Shown: positions 38,780 through 40,787 of the stretch, in pieces
How the letters are laid out: each line of letters begins with the position of its first letter
Numbering within the stretch: the stretch's first letter is position 1
Source of the DNA: Candidatus Limnocylindrus primus
GTDB taxonomy: Bacteria; Chloroflexota; Limnocylindria; Limnocylindrales; Limnocylindraceae
DNA: 40,787 nt
Direction: 5' to 3'
NCBI GenBank assembly: GCA_003670475.1
Contig: QWRJ01000005.1
Span: 5,216-46,002, forward strand
The notes under the pieces: generated by a model
The model's database searches: none
What the model was told of the DNA's origin: nothing
The model's input: only the letters and a program-made list of their open reading frames with translations
Translations under genes and position numbers: made by a program

Positions 38780-39762
38780 CGTGGCAGCAGCGTACCCACT
38801 CCGCGCTCCTCTGCGGCGGTGAGTATCGCGTCTGCCAGCACCAGGTCACAGGCGGAGATGCCGAGGTGATTCACGAGCGTCGTCACGGTACCAGACGGCG
38901 CGGCGCCACCAAGCAGCTCACCGATCTGCGCATCTGCGGCAGGCCAGGCGCCAGTCAACGCACTCCCCAACTTCCCCGCCGCGCGCGTGGAATCAAACTG
39001 CGCCGCGCTGTCGGTGATCACGCGCACTGCTCCGCGCGCACGAAGTGCCGCAACGAGTGCGCCGCTGATGGTTGCGGCGTAATCAATCACGAGCAGCGTT
39101 GCGCCAGGCGTGATGGAGTCCAGCGCAATCTCGCGTGGCGCAGTATCAAACGCCACCGCCGTCACGATGATGTCAGCGCCGCGCATTGCATCATCAATAG
39201 ATGAAGCAACACGATCGCCCGGCAGAAGCGGAAGTTCACTTGCCGCACGGCGTGAGTAGAAGGCGGCTTGCGCACCAGGGGCCAGCAGTTGCAGCACGGC
39301 ACGATGCGTCACCGCCTGCACCCCGCCACCGATGATTGCAGCCGAGAGCGCGCCACCTGCACGAGCGCGATCCGTTGTTGGCGGCGCCACACGGAGCCCA
39401 GCGCCAGAGACTGCCGCAGTACGCGCCGCGGTGAGCGCCGCTGCGGCAACGATCCCGCGCAGGCCGCTCGCCCCTGGTCGCTCCACCAGCACCACGCCGC
39501 CGATCGGCGCGCCACCGCCACCGCTGATCCACTTCGCGCCAGCAACACGTCCACCAGCATCGCCAAGATCAATCGCCGCGGGCATCGCATGCGCAAATGG
39601 TGCGCCGCCACCAAGATCGAGCGGCACCTTCGGCGGCTGATGCGCAACACCACGCACCACGTCGCGGAGCGCACGCTCCACGAGCGTGATCTGCTCTCCT
39701 ATAGAAGGAAGGAGTGACGCAACATCCGCTTCACTTAGATAGCGAATGCTTGTGGCGGTCAC
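38776..39762 (-). CDS. Ornithine cyclodeaminase/mu-crystallin family, probable pyrroline-2-carboxylate reductase
   Basis: The 328-residue NAD(P)-dependent protein has AGAKWISGGGG (substrate-binding lysine), ALTAARTAAVSGAG, the Rossmann loop AIIGGGVQAVTHRAVL and LVIDYAATIS. These are shared by ornithine cyclodeaminases and delta1-pyrroline-2-carboxylate reductases. Coupling (ATGA) to the trans-3-hydroxyproline dehydratase favours reduction of pyrroline-2-carboxylate to L-proline. The GTG start at 39762 has no clear ribosome binding site. Confidence 0.86.
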   Translation of the reverse strand: MTATSIRYLSEADVASLLPSIGEQITLVERALRDVVRGVAHQPPKVPLDLGGGAPFAHAMPAAIDLGDAGGRVAGAKWISGGGGAPIGGVVLVERPGASGLRGIVAAAALTAARTAAVSGAGLRVAPPTTDRARAGGALSAAIIGGGVQAVTHRAVLQLLAPGAQAAFYSRRAASELPLLPGDRVASSIDDAMRGADIIVTAVAFDTAPREIALDSITPGATLLVIDYAATISGALVAALRARGAVRVITDSAAQFDSTRAAGKLGSALTGAWPAADAQIGELLGGAAPSGTVTTLVNHLGISACDLVLADAILTAAEERGVGTLLPR

Positions 39763-39837
39763 GAACTGGTCTTTTGGGCGAGCCCCCAGCAGTGGCCGCT
39801 CGGATTAGTGAAAAACCCGTTCGACAAGAGTGACGCG

Positions 39838-40296
39838 CTAGACACGCCGCTTTCCCCCACGTTCAACCAGTGAAAGGAGCAAGAGCAGAAGGACCACGAT
39901 AAACGCCGGTGTGTTGAGGGCGGCGCCTGGCGGCGTCCCAACGGCGGTGACGGGCGCGATCGTCCCTGCGACTTCTCGCATCACAGGATCGGCAAGGAGC
40001 GTCAGCAAGACAAGTGGTGTGAAGCCGGGATACCGGAAGAAGATGACAAGGAGCAGCACGGCAAGGATGAGCTGGATTGCACCCCACTGATGAAAGAGGG
40101 CAACGATGTTGCTGCCGCCAGCAACGCTGATGTCTATGCCAGCGATGCTCTGCGCCCCGCCATCGGCCGAAAAGAGATGAATGCAGCTCCGCACAACGAC
40201 CGGCAGCAAGACGAGCAGCGTAAGGGGGCGAACAAGGCGGATCCCAACATACGCGTGTGGGTTCTGAGGGAGGAGGCTGCGCAGGTTGAACTTCAT
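39838..40296 (-). CDS. Membrane protein of unknown function (152 residues)
   Basis: Four hydrophobic segments are predicted (about residues 20-42, 72-90, 90-107 and 130-145), with a basic N-terminus and basic C-terminus (ERGGKRRV). The central part contains AGGSNIVALFHQWGAIQL. I recognise no family. The start overlaps the stop of ychF as ATGA, so it is co-translated with the GTPase, although no functional link is known. Confidence 0.6.
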   Translation of the reverse strand: MKFNLRSLLPQNPHAYVGIRLVRPLTLLVLLPVVVRSCIHLFSADGGAQSIAGIDISVAGGSNIVALFHQWGAIQLILAVLLLVIFFRYPGFTPLVLLTLLADPVMREVAGTIAPVTAVGTPPGAALNTPAFIVVLLLLLLSLVERGGKRRV

Positions 40297-40787
40297 ACGT
40301 TGAAGCGGAACTCCACCACGTCGCCGTCGCGCATGATGTATTCCTTCCCCTCCATGCGCACCTTGCCGGCCGCCTTGGCGGCGTTCATGGAACCTGCACT
40401 AATTAAGTCGTCAAACGAAACGATCTCCGCCTTGATGAAGCCGCGCTGGAAGTCGGTGTGGATCACGCCCGCCGCCTGTGGTGCGGTCCAGCCCTTATGG
40501 ATAGTCCAGGCGCGCGCCTCTTTTGGTCCGGCGGTGAGATAGGTCTGCAGGCCGAGTGCGCCGAAGCCGATGCGCGCCAACTGGTGGAGACCTGATTCGT
40601 TCTGGCCCATGGAGGCGAGTAGCTCGGCCGCTTCGCTCTCGGACATGTCCACGAGTTCCGATTCAATCTTGGCGTCCAGGAAGACCGCCTCCGCCGGCGC
40701 CACGAGCGCGGCGAGTTCGGCGCGCTTCGCCGCGGATGTCAGCACCGCTTCGTCCACGTTGAAGACGTAGATGATCGGCTTCGCGGT
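40293..40787 (-). CDS. ychF: YchF/OLA1 family GTPase, C-terminal part (start outside window)
   Basis: The last 164 residues of YchF are present. They begin with the G4 nucleotide-specificity region KPIIYVFNVDE (Asn-x-x-Glu instead of Asn-Lys-x-Asp, which is why YchF prefers ATP), then helices, and the TGS domain with GPKEARAWTIHKG, GVIHTDFQRGFIKAEI and a terminal EYIMRDGDVVEFRFNV. YchF binds ribosomes and takes part in stress responses. The gene runs off the window's 3' edge. Confidence 0.95.
   Translation of the reverse strand, partial: TAKPIIYVFNVDEAVLTSAAKRAELAALVAPAEAVFLDAKIESELVDMSESEAAELLASMGQNESGLHQLARIGFGALGLQTYLTAGPKEARAWTIHKGWTAPQAAGVIHTDFQRGFIKAEIVSFDDLISAGSMNAAKAAGKVRMEGKEYIMRDGDVVEFRFNV

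Noticed and set aside
1-40787. Mobile elements, phage genes, CRISPR arrays, toxin-antitoxin pairs and tRNA/rRNA genes
   Set aside because: No transposase, integrase, Cas, direct-repeat array or cloverleaf was seen on either strand. DUF433 lacks its usual partner.

Overview
The window is a gene-dense, GC-rich (roughly 60% by eye) bacterial chromosome segment. It holds about 47 protein genes, no gap above about 300 bp, and no rRNA, tRNA, CRISPR array, phage or insertion sequence that I can recognise. Gene content (Thermus-type isocitrate dehydrogenase, CysO/CysM/Mec sulfur transfer, SufCSU, a divergent DUF2419 queuosine-salvage protein, an ATP-dependent DNA ligase, single-chain GcvP) and the very short 5' leaders suggest an uncultured member of the Chloroflexota (for example the Limnocylindria) or a neighbouring terrabacterial lineage. 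That assignment is inference; nothing here is phylogenetically decisive.

Layout. 1-5.0 kb: end of an MFS transporter, two tiny membrane proteins, RmuC, a small conserved protein, a threonine-dehydratase-like enzyme, a GNAT/DMT-exporter pair and a stand-alone winged-helix protein. 5.0-10.0 kb: a minus-strand run of an A-type Fe-S protein, a Lon-domain protein without a standard start codon, ATP-dependent DNA ligase, a class V aminotransferase and a membrane protein. 10-15 kb: thiolase, a divergent LolA-like/CoxG-like pair, a membrane protein with a YdcZ exporter, and isocitrate dehydrogenase. 15-20.5 kb: uridine phosphorylase and a ribokinase-family kinase, divergent from a queuosine-salvage pair (DUF2419 hydrolase plus VUT transporter), then NagA with a SIS protein. 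20.5-23.7 kb: gcvP under a tandem glycine riboswitch. 23.7-30.3 kb: a sulfur block on one strand: Rrf2 regulator, SufC-SufS-SufU, then a leader region with a short ORF and strong RNA folds, then DUF4395, rhodanese-MoeB, CysO, CysM and the JAMM peptidase Mec. 30.3-35.0 kb: a double GNAT, an oxidoreductase, cobalamin adenosyltransferase with a DUF59 protein, DUF433 and three unknown genes. 35.0-40.8 kb: lysine 2,3-aminomutase, a lipid kinase, a trans-3-hydroxyproline dehydratase/reductase pair, a membrane protein and the 3' end of ychF.

The most interesting region is 23.7-27.25 kb. A sulfur-carrier cysteine pathway (CysO charged by rhodanese-MoeB, used by CysM, product released by Mec) has a CysO whose Gly-Gly is masked by a six-residue tail, so Mec may also act as the maturation protease. 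Its leader starts with a 30-codon ORF holding a single Cys codon inside mutually exclusive hairpins, followed by a compact three-way RNA junction next to the ribosome binding site. This looks like an attenuation or riboregulator system that I do not recognise.

A second theme is a TANNNT box placed six bases before the start codon of many genes (3194, 3247, 11286, 11326, 15045, 20460, 27226, 30338), with N7 and N9 variants. This points to widespread leaderless transcription.
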